A stretch of DNA of 36,956 bases from Flavobacteriaceae bacterium (GTDB lineage: Bacteria; Bacteroidota; Bacteroidia; Flavobacteriales; Flavobacteriaceae). Each line of letters begins with the position of its first letter. Position 1 is the first letter of the stretch. The stretch lies in contig JAHQVM010000124.1 in the NCBI GenBank assembly GCA_019634365.1, positions 1 to 36,956 on the forward strand, given 5' to 3'. Shown here one piece after another: positions 1 through 7,592 of the stretch. The notes under the pieces were generated by a model. The model searched no databases and had not been told where the DNA came from. It worked only from the letters and a program-made list of their open reading frames with translations. The translations under genes and the position numbers were made by a program.

Positions 1-542
1 ATTCTGAAATTCTGCGGTGAAATCTCAAAAATCTCTGCACCCAAGTTATGGTCTATACCAAAACTGTCACCCAAAATATAAATGAGTCTTTGCTCTTCAT
101 TCAGACACATTAGCATTCCCGACATACAACTTATCTGCATTTCTTTGGACAATTCTGAATACTCGATTTTTTCTTCTTTGGTAAGTTCTGGATTTGGGAT
201 ACTGTCCAAGGTATCGCCATAATGCTCAAAGGAAACAAATTGAGGATTTTTTGATTTGCGTTTTGTCTGTAAAAACTCATTGATAACAATTCTATACAAC
301 CACGTTTGAAAGACACTTTTGAAGGAAAATTGGGATAGGTTCGTAATCACTTTAATAAGGACTTCTTGTGTTAAATCTTTTGCGTCAGTTGGGTCGTGGG
401 TCATTTTCCACGCCACGTTATAGATGAAAGGCTGGTGTTTTCGTATCAGTTCGTCCAATGCGATTCGGTTTCCGTTTAGCGATTTCGTTACTAATGTTCT
501 GTCGGAATCTTTACTGTCTATTTTTTTGAGTGGATTGAGCAT
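1..542 (-). CDS. ECF-type RNA polymerase sigma factor, C-terminus cut by window edge
   Basis: Reading leftward from an ATG at 540-542 gives about 180 codons open to base 1, starting MLNPLKKIDSKDSDRTLVTK. The region 2 signature is clear: a segment reading DAKDLTQEVLIKV followed by FKSVFQTWLYRIVINEFLQ, which are the core-binding and -10 recognition helices of sigma-70 family ECF factors. A region 4 start (CLNEEQRLIYILGDSFGIDH...EIFEISPQNF) follows before the sequence ends, so only the last part of the recognition helix is missing. ECF factors redirect RNA polymerase to a small set of promoters, often for stress or for functions next door. No anti-sigma factor is visible, because the downstream side lies outside the window. 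The family call is firm; the regulon is unknown. Confidence 0.85.
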   Translation of the reverse strand, partial: MLNPLKKIDSKDSDRTLVTKSLNGNRIALDELIRKHQPFIYNVAWKMTHDPTDAKDLTQEVLIKVITNLSQFSFKSVFQTWLYRIVINEFLQTKRKSKNPQFVSFEHYGDTLDSIPNPELTKEEKIEYSELSKEMQISCMSGMLMCLNEEQRLIYILGDSFGIDHNLGAEIFEISPQNFR

Positions 543-610
543 CTTTATTTATTGTTTTTCTTTTTAGATGCAAATTTTTAATTGGTGTTACAAAGTTTTT
601 ATCAGCTTGT

Positions 611-745
611 GCCTAACGTTCACGGCTATGATTTCGGCGTGTTGGAAATCGGGAGATTTGCAATCGTAGAAATCAGCCTGATTAAAGTTAGTATTTCTTT
701 TTCTTTGTTCATTCGGCACGCTGAATTATAGCCATTGTTGTAGCC
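611..745. repeat. Palindromic element A, attC-like ends
   Basis: An imperfect inverted repeat. The left arm begins GCCTAACGTTCACGGCTATG and continues to a CGGCGTG. The right arm, read in reverse complement, begins GGCTACAACAATGGCTATAA and continues to a GCGTG. On the minus strand, the sense of the adjacent gene, the element runs GGCTACAAC...GTTAGGC, and the last heptamer fits the attC R' consensus GTTRRRY. It starts 5 bases beyond the stop codon of the 751-1317 gene. It could be a cassette recombination site, a mobile palindrome or a transcription terminator; the sequence alone does not decide. Confidence 0.6.
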
Positions 746-750
746 AGTTT

Positions 751-1317
751 TTATTCATTTAATATTTCTAAAAATTGCTCTTTTGTCAAAATCATAAAAT
801 TGGTAGTGTCATAAGTATTTTTCTCAACCCTTTTTAAAAATGCCAAGTAATTCAAAATCCTTAAAAAAGTTCGTTTTACAGAATCGTTGAACGCAATACC
901 TATTCCAATCCTCCCCAAAGAAGCTGCGTTAATCATACTTCCCATAATATGTTTTTTCGTACTTGTATTTTCAATTTCAATTGCTAAAAAACATCTTGCA
1001 TTTTGATTTTTTCTTGTCAAAAAGTCAAATTCTGGAATATTAAGTTCGTTCATCCATTCAAGACCAATATTTTCAATGTGCAAATCGTAAACCCTTTTCA
1101 AGAATCGGTCAATATTTTCACGCCTTAAAATTCTATTATATTCAGCTGTTTGATTTCCATTTGGTGTTACACTAAATGGTCCGACTGCAATATCTACTCT
1201 TGGGGAATATTGATAATTAATTCCTCTAAAAGCACTCCATTCGTCAACGACTTCCAAGTCAATTAACTTGTCAACTAGTAAAGGTGTGGTAAGGTTTTGA
1301 TATTCTCTTGCGGTCAT
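751..1317 (-). CDS. Hypothetical protein, possible PD-(D/E)XK-like fold
   Basis: A 188-residue soluble protein that I do not recognise. It has no signal peptide or membrane segment. A beta-rich centre contains PRVDIAVGPF (Asp42) and, about 70 residues later, CFLAIEIENT (Glu114, Glu116) followed by Lys residues and a helix. The D...ExE spacing recalls PD-(D/E)XK nucleases, but the canonical lysine is not placed convincingly, so this is only a suggestion. The C-terminal half is basic and helical. The gene is alone between two palindromic elements (611-745 and 1328-1428) that face it symmetrically, and it is read away from the tyrosine recombinase at 1680. This looks like a mobile gene cassette rather than part of an operon. 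Confidence 0.65.
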   Translation of the reverse strand: MTAREYQNLTTPLLVDKLIDLEVVDEWSAFRGINYQYSPRVDIAVGPFSVTPNGNQTAEYNRILRRENIDRFLKRVYDLHIENIGLEWMNELNIPEFDFLTRKNQNARCFLAIEIENTSTKKHIMGSMINAASLGRIGIGIAFNDSVKRTFLRILNYLAFLKRVEKNTYDTTNFMILTKEQFLEILNE

Positions 1318-1327
1318 TTTTCAAATT

Positions 1328-1428
1328 GGCTACAACGGCCTCACGGCTATGGCGGGTAGCGTTGCAAGCTTTGCTTGCATTAGCTATGGCAGCCATTAGA
1401 CGCTAATTCGCTATAGCCTTTGTTAGGG
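1328..1428. repeat. Palindromic element B, inverted relative to element A
   Basis: On the plus strand it begins GGCTACAACGGCCTCACGGC and ends CGCTATAGCCTTTGTTAGGG. The arms pair imperfectly (CACGGCTATGGCGGGTAGCG against the reverse complement CAAAGGCTATAGCGAATTAGCG). The centre has a perfect 6-bp hairpin, GCAAGC-TTT-GCTTGC, at 1364-1378. Its ends match those of element A but in the opposite orientation, so the GTTGTAGCC ends of both elements face the enclosed gene. It lies 10 bases upstream of that gene's start codon. Confidence 0.6.
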
Positions 1429-1517
1429 AATGTACCGAAATAGCGGTGGTGAGAGCCTATTATTGGGTACTAAATATACCATTATTTTAAGCGAATTTGC
1501 AGTCGTACTGTGAGGCC

Positions 1518-1590
1518 GTTAGGAAAAATAGTTCAAGGGGGAAGATCACGCAGTGATCTGGCTTGAACGACCGCAGGTATTTTTCCTAAC
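1518..1590. repeat. Nested palindrome C upstream of the recombinase
   Basis: A three-tier inverted repeat. The outer 13-bp perfect arms are GTTAGGAAAAATA (1518-1530) and its complement (1578-1590). The middle 7-bp arms are GTTCAAG (1531-1537) and CTTGAAC (1562-1568). The inner hairpin is GATCAC-GCA-GTGATC (1544-1558). The outer ends carry the same GTTAGG/CCTAAC core as elements A and B. It sits 90 bases upstream of the recombinase start, where an integron would carry its primary attachment site. The function is inferred, not shown. Confidence 0.6.
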
Positions 1591-1679
1591 TATTGGATAA
1601 AAGGAAAACTCCTTATATCCATTTATAATTAGAATAAAATTAATACTTTTTTATTGGTAATCCATATATTCGTTTTATT

Positions 1680-2498
1680 ATGTCTGTTCCTGATTTTGTG
1701 AAAATAATGGTAGTTAAGCGGTATAGTAAAAATACCATAGATAATTATTCGTCCATTGTAAAGATGACCGAACAATTTTTCAAGAAACCCTTGAACAAAA
1801 TCGATGAAACAGAATTACACAAGTACATTTATCATATGGTACATACCAAAAAAGCATCCTACTCGTACCAAAAGCAAATTGCCATGGCACTTAAGCTTTA
1901 TTACAAAGAGATGTTTGACCGCAACATTAATTTGGAATTCTTGTTTCCAAAGAGAAAACCGAATAAACTTCCCATAATAATTTCAAAAGGAGATGCTCAA
2001 AGAATTATCGGAAAGACTAAAAATATAAAGCACAAAAGTATGATTGCACTAACTTATAGTGCGGGCCTTAGGGTAGGTGAATTGATTGATATGAAGATTG
2101 TTGATATAGATTCATCCCGAATGGTTATACATTTAAAATCTGGTAAGGGCAAAAAGGATAGAATCGTTCCGTTATCTGAAAAAGCCCTTCATATCCTGCG
2201 TGCTTATTACAAAGAGTTTTCACCAAAGCAATATCTATTCGAAGGTCAAAAGGGTGGTAAATATTCGGCCTCTAGCTTTAATAAGCTCTTAAAAGCGGCA
2301 GCTAAAAGGGCAAATATTAATAAACAAATTACGGCTCATACCTTACGACACAGTTTTGCAACACACCTTTTGGAAAGAGGTACCGACATTCGTGTTATCC
2401 AGAAACTTCTGGGTCATAATTCCATTAAAACTACGATGGTATATACTCAGGTAACAGAGCCCATGTTGCAAAATGTTTTGAGCCCATTTGATGATTAA
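1680..2498 (+). CDS. Tyrosine recombinase (XerC/XerD-like integrase)
   Basis: A 272-residue tyrosine recombinase with an N-terminal SAM-like core-binding domain (about residues 1-90) and a complete catalytic domain (about 95-265). The catalytic set is visible: Arg131 in AGLRVGELI, Lys156 in the SGKGKKDR hairpin, His220 and Arg223 in HTLRHSFATHLLERG, His246 in LLGHNS and the nucleophile Tyr255 in MVYTQV. It is shorter than housekeeping XerC/D (about 300 residues). It lacks the extra helix between the second and third catalytic patches that marks integron integrases, so it is not a classical IntI. Palindromes at 1328-1428 and 1518-1590 lie directly upstream, and the gene converges on folP. A mobile-element or cassette recombinase is the best reading; its target site is unknown. 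Confidence 0.9.
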   Translation: MSVPDFVKIMVVKRYSKNTIDNYSSIVKMTEQFFKKPLNKIDETELHKYIYHMVHTKKASYSYQKQIAMALKLYYKEMFDRNINLEFLFPKRKPNKLPIIISKGDAQRIIGKTKNIKHKSMIALTYSAGLRVGELIDMKIVDIDSSRMVIHLKSGKGKKDRIVPLSEKALHILRAYYKEFSPKQYLFEGQKGGKYSASSFNKLLKAAAKRANINKQITAHTLRHSFATHLLERGTDIRVIQKLLGHNSIKTTMVYTQVTEPMLQNVLSPFDD

Positions 2499-2560
2499 TT
2501 CAATCGGTGAGTGGTGGCTTTTTTGAAAACCAACCACCCCCACATTAGTTTTCAACAGCC

Positions 2561-3397
2561 CTACAGCGAATGCTGTTTCAACTTCTCCCTTAACGTAACA
2601 CACTCCACCGCTTCCTTTACATCATGCACTCGTAAAATAGAAGCGCCTTTTTCCAAGGCAATACTATGCAGTGCTGTGGTGCCGTTAAGGGCTTCACCGG
2701 CAGTGCCGTCTAGGGTCTTGTAAATCATGGATTTTCGGGAGATGCCCACCAGCATGGGAGCTTCCAAGGTTCGGAATAGCTCTAAATGATCGAACAACTC
2801 AAAATTTTGATTGAGTGTTTTCGAAAAACCGAATCCAGGGTCGACAATAATGTCATTTGTCCCAGCCTGCCGTGCTGCTGCCAACCGTTCCGAAAAATAA
2901 TAGAGCACCTCGGTCGTGATATTGTCGTAGTGGGTATCTTCCATCATGGTATGCGGATTCCCCCTCATGTGCATTATGATATAGGGCACTTGATGCTTGG
3001 CGACCATCGGCAACATATTTGGGTCTAGAAGGCCACCGGAAATATCATTCACCATGGTGGCTCCAGCTTTAAGGGCCGCTTCCGCTACTGTACTCCGAAA
3101 CGTATCAACAGATACTAAGGCGTCTGGAAATTCCTGCATGATGGCATCAATGGCTGGGAGCACACGGTTAAGTTCTTCTTCTACACTCACCTCTAGTGCG
3201 CCAGGACGTGTACTATACCCACCCACATCCAAAAAGGTGGCGCCTTCTTTTAAGTAGGTCGATGCTTTTAAGAGAATATCAGCGGTTTGGGTAGCGCGAC
3301 TCCCTTCAAAAAATGAGTCTTTGGTAACATTTATAATCCCCATTACCGTAGGAGTGGAGAGGTCCAGAAGAGTGCCTTTGCAATTGAGGGTGTACAA
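2561..3397 (-). CDS. folP: Dihydropteroate synthase
   Basis: FolP condenses 6-hydroxymethyl-7,8-dihydropterin diphosphate with p-aminobenzoate to give dihydropteroate in folate synthesis, in the cytoplasm. The protein has 278 residues, the usual length, and the TIM-barrel motifs appear in order: VMGIINVTKDSF (pterin and diphosphate loop), ALVSVDTFRS, MVNDISGG, VDPGFGFSKTLNQN, GISRKSMI and a C-terminal LRVHDVKEA. The first motif has Lys where most homologues have Pro (NVTPDSF), and Glu-Gly-Ser follows instead of Asp-Gly-Gly; both are mild departures from the consensus. It is transcribed away from the DUF1599 gene with a 53-base spacer, so the two units probably share a divergent promoter region. 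The assignment is secure. Confidence 0.96.
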   Translation of the reverse strand: MYTLNCKGTLLDLSTPTVMGIINVTKDSFFEGSRATQTADILLKASTYLKEGATFLDVGGYSTRPGALEVSVEEELNRVLPAIDAIMQEFPDALVSVDTFRSTVAEAALKAGATMVNDISGGLLDPNMLPMVAKHQVPYIIMHMRGNPHTMMEDTHYDNITTEVLYYFSERLAAARQAGTNDIIVDPGFGFSKTLNQNFELFDHLELFRTLEAPMLVGISRKSMIYKTLDGTAGEALNGTTALHSIALEKGASILRVHDVKEAVECVTLREKLKQHSL

Positions 3398-3450
3398 TTT
3401 TTTAAATTGATTTATTTAAGCGAAATTTACACAAATTCTTACACATATTT

Positions 3451-3990
3451 ATGTCAGACACCTCCCTTCAGTACGACAGTGTGATTGCTACCTGCAGATC
3501 CCTGTTTATCAATAAAATGAAAGATTACGGAAGCGCATGGCGTATTCTTAGGTTACCATCCCTAACCGATCAGATTTTTATTAAGGCCCAACGCATTCGT
3601 AGCCTTCAGCAAAATGAGGTGCGCAAGGTAGACGAAGGGGAGCGGAGTGAGTTCATAGGTATCATCAACTATTCCATTATGGCATTGATCCAGTTAGAAT
3701 TGGGCGTGGTAGAACAACCCGACTTACCGCTGGACAAGGCAACCGAATGGTACGACAAACAAGTCGCCCTGACCAAAAAATTGATGATGGACAAAAACCA
3801 CGACTACGGTGAAGCTTGGCGGGATATGCGAGTAAGCAGTTTAACAGATCTTATCCTTCAGAAACTATTGCGCGTTAAACAGATTGAAGATAACCAGGGA
3901 AAAACACTGGTGAGCGAAGGCATCGACGCCAACTATCAGGATATGATTAATTACAGTGTATTTGCCATGATTCATTTAAGTGAATCCTAA
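3451..3990 (+). CDS. DUF1599 domain protein (nucleotide-modification-associated family)
   Basis: A 179-residue cytoplasmic protein made of two copies of the same module. Each copy has the pattern DYG-x-AWR...SLTDxIxxKxxRxxxI...INYSxxAxIxLE/S, at about residues 25-95 and 115-178. This matches the DUF1599 family (nucleotide modification associated domain 1), which is common in Bacteroidota. Its biochemical role is not established; members resemble all-alpha nucleotide-handling proteins. It opens a rightward series continuing with the DoxX-like gene 27 bases downstream. The next genes (ABC permease, tpiA, prmA, clpS) are mostly housekeeping, so a maintenance role is likely. The family call is good; the function is unknown. 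Confidence 0.85.
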   Translation: MSDTSLQYDSVIATCRSLFINKMKDYGSAWRILRLPSLTDQIFIKAQRIRSLQQNEVRKVDEGERSEFIGIINYSIMALIQLELGVVEQPDLPLDKATEWYDKQVALTKKLMMDKNHDYGEAWRDMRVSSLTDLILQKLLRVKQIEDNQGKTLVSEGIDANYQDMINYSVFAMIHLSES

Positions 3991-4017
3991 GGCCAAACCT
4001 AAAACAAACGATCGAAT

Positions 4018-5730
4018 ATGAAAATACTAGTTGGGATTACCCGAATATTTGTTGGGATACTTTTTATTATTAGTGGACTCATTAAACTGAATGATCCCGT
4101 TGGTTTCTCATTCAAGCTACAGGATTATTTTGCACCAGAAGTTCTCAATTTGGAGTTTTTGGTTCCCTATTCCCTGGCCATTGCCATTTTTGTGGTGGTG
4201 TTCGAAGTGCTTTTGGGCGTCATGATCATCGTGGGCTATGCAAAGAAGTTTACGCTCATCAGTTTATTGGGAATGATCGTGTTCTTTACCTTCCTAACGT
4301 TCTATTCTGCCTATTTTAATAAAGTAACGGACTGTGGTTGTTTTGGTGATGCTTTAAAATTAACACCTTGGGAATCGTTCTGGAAGGACGTGGTATTGTT
4401 GGTGCTCATCTTAATACTTTGGTTCGGTAGAAAACACATTCAGCCCTTCTTTGCCAAGACCACACGAAGTCTCATCGTTTTCGTTTCCTTGGTACTTTGT
4501 ATGTGGTTGGGATATCATGTCCTGATGCATTTACCGGTAAAGGATTTTAGGGCCTACAAGATTGGGGCCAATATCGAAGAGGGAATGAATGTTCCTGAAG
4601 ATGCCCCACCACCGATCATTGAGTATCTCTGGGAATATGAAATAAATGGTGAAAAAGAAGTGATTGCCAACACTACAGGGCGTGATCCCAAACCTGAAGG
4701 TGGAACACGAATTGGCGTTGAAACCCGTTTTATCCGAGAGCCTTATGAGCCGCCTATCCACGATTTCTCCATGGAGCGCGATGGGGAAGACTTTACCTTC
4801 GAGTTTTTGGGGGAAGAACATCTCTTGGTGGTGATTGCCTACAATTTGGACAATACAGAGCATGAAGGTTTTGGTAACATCAAAACCGTTACCGATGATG
4901 CCTTGAGGAAAGGCTATAAGGTGATAGGGCTGTCAGCCTCTAGTACGCCAGAAACAGAAGCTCTTGCCAAACTGCACAAACTGAACTTCAAATTTTACTT
5001 CTGCGATATGACAACGCTCAAAACCATTGTACGAAGTAATCCAGGAATTCTGGAATTGCAAAGCGGAACCATTATGCAAAAACTGCATTGGAACGATGCG
5101 TTGGATTTGCAGTTGAGCGAACAAGAAGGAGCCATGCCCAACCTTGATTTTGACTTGAAACATTCGTTGGATAGTATCTATGTATTGGATCAGCGATACA
5201 GATCTTTGTTGTATACCGATTCTATGGAAGAACGTGCAAAGATGGCCAAAGAAGCTGGTTTCGAAGAAGAGGATTATAACACTATGGCGCTATGGCATAA
5301 GCAAGAAACCATCGATTCTACGAATATCGCCTTTGTATCAAAGTTGTTTGATGAAAAGGGCTATCCCGGGAAATCGGTCGTAGGTGAAGAAACAGAAAAA
5401 GTAGCTTGGTATGTCCTTCAGCACAGTAATCAAATTCCGAAATATATCGACCTCATTAAAAAGGCCGGAGAAGAAGGAGAGTTGTCTGCCCGATTGGTGG
5501 CCATGATGGAGGATCGATACCTCATGGGCAAGGGCGAACCGCAAATTTATGGAACGCAAGGACAGACCATTGATGGTAAAAGTTACATATGGCCCATTGC
5601 CGACCCCGAGAATGTAAATGCCAGAAGGGCATCGGTAGGAATTACCGAATCTGTAGAGGATTATGCCAAACGTCTGTTTGGACCGGATTTTGAATATCAG
5701 GAACTTACCCTTGACGACATAAAGAATTAG
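4018..5730 (+). CDS. BT_3928-type DoxX/MauE membrane protein fused to a DUF6624-like domain
   Basis: A 570-residue protein. Residues 1-145 form a four-helix DoxX/MauE-like membrane unit with a conserved VTDCGCFGD loop, as in BT_3928 family proteins. A fifth helix lies near 155-175. Residues 190-370 are a soluble segment with a thioredoxin-like flavour (LLVVIAYNLDNTEH...VIGLSASSTPETEAL) but no CxxC. Residues 385-570 resemble DUF6624: DQRYR, then NxxFVSKLFDEKGYPGKSVVG, AWYVLQHSN, MMEDRYLMGKGEPQIYGTQG and a NVNARRASVGI tail. BT_3928 relatives normally stop at about 360 residues, so the C-terminal 200 residues look like a fusion. The ABC permease gene follows after one base. The function is unknown; a redox or envelope role is only a guess. 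Confidence 0.75.
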   Translation: MKILVGITRIFVGILFIISGLIKLNDPVGFSFKLQDYFAPEVLNLEFLVPYSLAIAIFVVVFEVLLGVMIIVGYAKKFTLISLLGMIVFFTFLTFYSAYFNKVTDCGCFGDALKLTPWESFWKDVVLLVLILILWFGRKHIQPFFAKTTRSLIVFVSLVLCMWLGYHVLMHLPVKDFRAYKIGANIEEGMNVPEDAPPPIIEYLWEYEINGEKEVIANTTGRDPKPEGGTRIGVETRFIREPYEPPIHDFSMERDGEDFTFEFLGEEHLLVVIAYNLDNTEHEGFGNIKTVTDDALRKGYKVIGLSASSTPETEALAKLHKLNFKFYFCDMTTLKTIVRSNPGILELQSGTIMQKLHWNDALDLQLSEQEGAMPNLDFDLKHSLDSIYVLDQRYRSLLYTDSMEERAKMAKEAGFEEEDYNTMALWHKQETIDSTNIAFVSKLFDEKGYPGKSVVGEETEKVAWYVLQHSNQIPKYIDLIKKAGEEGELSARLVAMMEDRYLMGKGEPQIYGTQGQTIDGKSYIWPIADPENVNARRASVGITESVEDYAKRLFGPDFEYQELTLDDIKN

Positions 5731-5731
5731 G

Positions 5732-6805
5732 ATGGTAGGTTACATACTTCAAAAATTGGGTTATGCTTTACTCACCTTATTTGGAGTTGTAACGGTCATT
5801 TTTTTCCTATTTACCATTTTACCGGGCGATCCTGCAAGAATGATGTTGGGCCAAAATGAAAATGAAAAGCAATTGGCCATCGTTAAAAAGAAGTATGGGT
5901 TCGATCAGCCCATATACAAACAATACCTGTATTACCTTAACGATCTGTCTCCTTTGTCTTTTCACAGCAAGACCGAAGGGGATTACACCTTTCTGAGAAA
6001 GGGGAAGTATGAAGCCTCTTCGCTTTTTGCCTTAGGCAATACCCAAGTGGTTTTTAAATGGCCCTACCTGCGTGAGTCCTTTCAGAAGAATGGGAAAAAA
6101 GTGACGAGTGTTATTCAGGAAACATTACCCAATACCTTTATCCTTGCCGTATCTGCCATTTCCATTGCCATTATTTTGGGTATTGGGTTGGGGATTATTT
6201 CTGTGGTCTTTAAAGACGGTTGGGTAGATAAAGCCATTCAATTGGTCAGTACCTTGGGAATGAGTGTCCCTTCCTTTTTTAGTGCCATTGTATTTGCATG
6301 GCTTTTTGGGTACGTTTTGCATGAATACACCCACCTCAATATGACCGGGAGTTGGTATGAAGTAGACGATTTTGGTGAAGGGAGCAATATTCAATGGAAG
6401 AACCTGCTGCTACCAGCAGTCGTGTTGGGAATTCGACCGTTGGCTGTGGTGAGTCAGTTGATGCGCAACTCTCTCATTGAGGTATTGGCACAGGATTACA
6501 TTCGCACCGCAAAGGCCAAGGGATTGTCGTTTGTTACCATCATCAGGAAGCATGCATTAAAAAATGCCCTCAATCCTGTAGTCACCGCAGTGTCGGGTTG
6601 GTTCGCCTCTATGTTGGCGGGAGCCGTGTTCGTGGAATACATATTTGGTTGGAATGGATTGGGGAAGGAGATAGTAGATGCATTAAATACCTTGGATTTA
6701 CCCGTAATCATGGGAGCAGTGCTTATCATTGCCATGCTCTTTATAATTATTAATATCGTGGTCGACGTTCTATATGGTTGGTTGGATCCGAAAGTGAAAA
6801 CATAA
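5732..6805 (+). CDS. ABC transporter permease, oligopeptide/dipeptide type (DppB-like)
   Basis: A 357-residue inner-membrane permease. It has the DppB/OppB layout: a first helix within residues 1-30 ending in LPGDPARMMLG, a periplasmic loop of about 80 residues, then five helices with the ABC-coupling loop DYIRTAKAKGLSFVTIIRKHALKNALNPVVT, the family EAA motif. The ending GWLDPKVK is also typical. Such permeases normally work with a DppC partner, two ATPases and a binding protein, none of which is nearby. The gene stands alone between the DoxX fusion (1-base gap) and tpiA (23-base gap). Either its partners are encoded elsewhere or it has been kept as a single subunit. The permease class is secure; the substrate is unknown. 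Confidence 0.9.
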   Translation: MVGYILQKLGYALLTLFGVVTVIFFLFTILPGDPARMMLGQNENEKQLAIVKKKYGFDQPIYKQYLYYLNDLSPLSFHSKTEGDYTFLRKGKYEASSLFALGNTQVVFKWPYLRESFQKNGKKVTSVIQETLPNTFILAVSAISIAIILGIGLGIISVVFKDGWVDKAIQLVSTLGMSVPSFFSAIVFAWLFGYVLHEYTHLNMTGSWYEVDDFGEGSNIQWKNLLLPAVVLGIRPLAVVSQLMRNSLIEVLAQDYIRTAKAKGLSFVTIIRKHALKNALNPVVTAVSGWFASMLAGAVFVEYIFGWNGLGKEIVDALNTLDLPVIMGAVLIIAMLFIIINIVVDVLYGWLDPKVKT

Positions 6806-6828
6806 TGATTGATTAAAATATTCGAATT

Positions 6829-7581
6829 ATGAGAAAAAATATAGTAGCTGGAAATTGGAAAATGAATTGTGATTTGTCTGAAACGGATTATCTGATTTCC
6901 CGATTGATGGAACAGAAATTGGATCCCAGTGTTCAGGTAATTGTTACGCCTCCTTTTACCAACCTTCACCATACCTATCATTTGCTGAAATCCATGCCCA
7001 TAGGTGTGGCTGCTCAAAATATGCATCAGGAAGAAGGTGGAGCGTATACCGGAGAAGTATCTGCCAAAATGCTGAAAAGTATTGGAGTGGAGACCGTTAT
7101 CTTAGGCCATAGTGAGCGCAGGGCGTATTTTGGAGAGGACAATGCGTTGTTGGCTAAAAAAGTGACCACAGCTTTGACTGAAGGAATGACCGTGATTTTC
7201 TGTTTTGGTGAAGAGTTGCAGGAACGAAAGGAGGGAAGGCATTTCGACGTGGTGAAACAACAACTAAAGGAAGGCTTGTTTCATATTGCTGAAGGGGACT
7301 GGAGCCGATTGGTATTGGCGTATGAGCCTGTTTGGGCTATTGGAACTGGGGAAACTGCCTCTCCGGATCAAGCTCAGGAAATGCATCATTTTATTCGCGA
7401 AACCATTGCGGAAGCCTACAATGCCGACATATCGGAAAATGTATCCATTTTGTACGGCGGAAGTGTAAAACCCAATAACGCAGCCGAGATTTTTGGGAAA
7501 CCAGATGTAGACGGAGGCCTTATTGGTGGCGCATCGTTAAAGGCAGATGATTTTGCCGCTATTGTAAACGCTTTCCATTAA
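6829..7581 (+). CDS. tpiA: Triosephosphate isomerase
   Basis: TpiA interconverts dihydroxyacetone phosphate and glyceraldehyde 3-phosphate in glycolysis and gluconeogenesis. At 250 residues it has the normal bacterial length. The active-site residues are present: Asn9 and Lys11 in AGNWKMN, His94 in ILGHSERR, and Glu166 in AYEPVWAIGTGE, which starts the mobile loop 6. The phosphate-binding LYGGSVKPNN and GGLIGGASL motifs follow. The ATG follows the permease stop by 23 bases, and prmA begins 11 bases after its own stop, so the three are probably co-transcribed. Confidence 0.98.
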   Translation: MRKNIVAGNWKMNCDLSETDYLISRLMEQKLDPSVQVIVTPPFTNLHHTYHLLKSMPIGVAAQNMHQEEGGAYTGEVSAKMLKSIGVETVILGHSERRAYFGEDNALLAKKVTTALTEGMTVIFCFGEELQERKEGRHFDVVKQQLKEGLFHIAEGDWSRLVLAYEPVWAIGTGETASPDQAQEMHHFIRETIAEAYNADISENVSILYGGSVKPNNAAEIFGKPDVDGGLIGGASLKADDFAAIVNAFH

Positions 7582-7592
7582 TCCCAAGATCT

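Noticed and set aside
131-316. A 61-codon leftward open frame at the left edge
   Set aside because: It lies in another frame of the ECF sigma factor gene, whose protein motifs are clear over the same bases.
1680-2498. Calling the recombinase a true integron integrase (IntI)
   Set aside because: The IntI-specific extra helix between the second and third catalytic patches is missing; only a XerC/D-like tyrosine recombinase can be supported.
2499-2560. A possible terminator between the recombinase and folP (GTGGTGG with a T-run and CCACC)
   Set aside because: The arms pair poorly and the T-run lies inside the loop, so it is not convincing.
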